Shown: positions 7,701-7,899 of the stretch, piece by piece | How positions within the stretch are numbered: position 1 is the stretch's first letter | Layout of the letters: every line of letters begins with the position of its first letter | Assembly (NCBI GenBank): GCA_031266315.1 | Contig: JAISBG010000854.1 | Coordinates: forward strand, 1 to 7,899 | Reading direction: 5' to 3' | DNA length: 7,899 bases | From: Planctomycetaceae bacterium | GTDB lineage: Bacteria; Planctomycetota; Planctomycetia; Pirellulales; Thermoguttaceae | Notes under the pieces: generated by a model | The model's input: the letters and a program-made list of their open reading frames with translations, nothing else | Told to the model about the DNA's origin: nothing | The model's database searches: none | Program-made: the position numbers and the translations under genes

Positions 7701-7894
7701 GTGGTTCGTACACGGAGGAAAATCAATGGAATGATATTCAAAAAGCAACATATACCTACTATGAAAACAAACGGGCAACATTTGCAGAAATTGAACTCGA
7801 AAATCTTCGTGAACTTTATCGAACAAAAATAAAATCAGAACAGTATTACCTGAAACCATTCCGAACAATCAATCATTTCGAACGAGTCAAATGA
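4763..7894 (+). CDS. Secreted discoidin / beta-propeller / HZS-alpha-like di-heme cytochrome c protein
   Basis: A large exported protein (1043 residues from 4763; 1048 if the ATG at 4748 is used). The signal peptide is MRYWIFFLLCFGISGVVSTIDA. In 1048-residue numbering: F5/8-type-C (discoidin) domain about 30-192 (AEKAFDNNPETYCC, ELVVDLGK, VRFIGIRVTDS); a helical linker about 240-300; PD40/TolB-like propeller blades about 360-560 (GTKIIFSMRD, HLYIMDLN, VEPCFLPNDDIVFQSTR, PLFMMNPDGTGQ); an HZS-alpha-like middle region about 590-790 (YYGPGLAGIERGTVKKLRVV); then heme motifs CIGCH (793-797) and CLSCH (867-871). The order matches the alpha subunit of hydrazine synthase. From memory, that enzyme has a Tyr four residues after its first CxxCH; here the residue is Thr801, and no beta/gamma-like gene is visible. 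It is therefore best called a paralogue of unknown function, possibly a periplasmic redox or binding protein. Nine further cysteines are clustered at 403-452 and 967-985 or scattered. Confidence 0.85.
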   Translation: MRYWIFFLLCFGISGVVSTIDAEESIYPIRVIRSSEAYPSAENAYSAEKAFDNNPETYCCLLDTSRNGNHGNQTIPPNGAAPVEGELVVDLGKIVTISGLIMKSRNNAGTYLPKQIDVFAYHSNAVDENQIVWLAQKVSIPNRTNGHSVAVAWKETQVRFIGIRVTDSYESGPKHFNFQIAELSFFNGQAPEEFLVTCPNPPELALTEQRLHRDWIYQDHGLKPENCFTSKDNSVNETIMLQKVFAELDAGQVDTKLLRKKIEELELVPSNDFRWKELYLKACQLRRQLRLASLAEKTPKIVYTKHCVLSGPVHYSWTDELTDQQYTERIRDFRSGAKLCMMTIQSDGSVANEILHEKTNGMIRDPNISYDGTKIIFSMRDNYETDDFHLYIMDLNDNNKIKQITSGCGCSDVEPCFLPNDDIVFQSTRCTQLTDCWRQAVSNLYLCNIEGKFLRRIGFDQVHTNYPQVLDNGTVIYTRWEYNDRTQIFPQPLFMMNPDGTGQTEYYGGNSWFPTSILHARGIPGTNKVIGIASGHHVNQHGKLIMVDRSRGTQGNSGIDFLVPVQKAAVPEITKYQENMDRFGQTGEQFQYPYALDEEHYLVTYSPEGYPWKQGGDIYDPPFGIYWMVADGRRELLAYDPTISCNQSVPIIARLKPTLKPSQVDLAQSTGKYYVQDVYYGPGLAGIERGTVKKLRVVGLEFRAADIMYNSNTGEGGQSHSRTPISINNGSWDVKHVLGEIAVEEDGSAYFEVPARTPVYFQLLDEKGYVIQTMRSWSTLQPGETFACIGCHEDKTVTAPSRLTAALRKLPQKLSPHVYTYGSLDSVTSYLSVNCPKGFTVQEQHGGFSYPQQIQPIWDKYCLSCHNGKNDIAAKQSELNLSGKILPFDWKRAPNNGDATQNALRNFSASYLYLTNFGHGNKWVNWISAQSRPTMLPPYAYGAAQSNLMTFLEPSHYNVAITTEEKRLIVCWIDLCVPFCGSYTEENQWNDIQKATYTYYENKRATFAEIELENLRELYRTKIKSEQYYLKPFRTINHFERVK

Positions 7895-7899
7895 AATCG
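7891..7899 (+). CDS. Possible start of a downstream gene (partial, ATGA overlap)
   Basis: ATG at 7891-7893 overlaps the TGA stop of the heme-protein gene (ATGA), and the next two codons read Lys-Ser before the window ends. Such four-base overlaps usually mark translationally coupled operon genes. The upstream sequence has only a weak GAG, and three codons cannot show coding capacity, so this is a suggestion only. Confidence 0.3.

Noticed and set aside
4763..7894. Evidence for anammox metabolism (true hydrazine synthase)
   Set aside because: Only an alpha-like protein with an extra discoidin domain is present, the recalled heme Tyr position is Thr, and no other anammox gene is visible.

Overview
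The window reads as an AT-rich member of the Planctomycetota, probably a host- or gut-associated type. The reasons are a DUF1559 protein with a pilin-like N-terminus, a small lipoprotein of the kind that habitually follows DUF1559 genes, and a large protein combining discoidin, beta-propeller and c-type heme domains, related to the hydrazine synthase alpha family. All three are frequent in that phylum. This placement rests on gene families only.

All genes are on the + strand. (1) The 3' part of a hybrid sensor histidine kinase (PAS end, HisKA, HATPase, two receivers) is cut by the left edge. (2) A 379-base intergenic region holds two stem-loops, an imperfect palindrome and a plausible sigma70-type promoter. 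(3) An IclR-family regulator follows. Its stop codon overlaps the Shine-Dalgarno sequence of (4) the DUF1559 gene. (5) A lipoprotein gene comes 71 bases later. (6) A 203-base gap contains a nested inverted repeat. (7) A secreted, roughly 1043-residue protein with F5/8-type-C, beta-propeller, HZS-alpha-like and two CxxCH motifs follows. Its stop overlaps a possible ATG of a further gene at the right edge.

The most striking observation is a run of twelve G residues at 3007-3018, just inside the DUF1559 gene. The gene has an excellent Shine-Dalgarno and an ATG at 2985, but as written this ATG leads to a stop at 3030 after 15 codons. Removing one G (or adding two) joins the ATG to the entire DUF1559 frame and restores a complete pilin-like signal (FTLVELL, Glu at +5). 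The tract lies in the leader that a prepilin peptidase would remove, so it could act as an on/off switch that leaves the mature protein unchanged. This looks like a phase-variable (contingency) surface protein; a homopolymer sequencing error is the main alternative.

A speculative reading of the set is that an IclR sensor of a small organic effector and a slippery G-tract together control an envelope pseudopilin-like protein and its lipoprotein neighbour. The heme protein is probably a separate envelope redox or binding protein of unknown function. Nothing in the window indicates tRNA, rRNA, CRISPR or a transposase gene.
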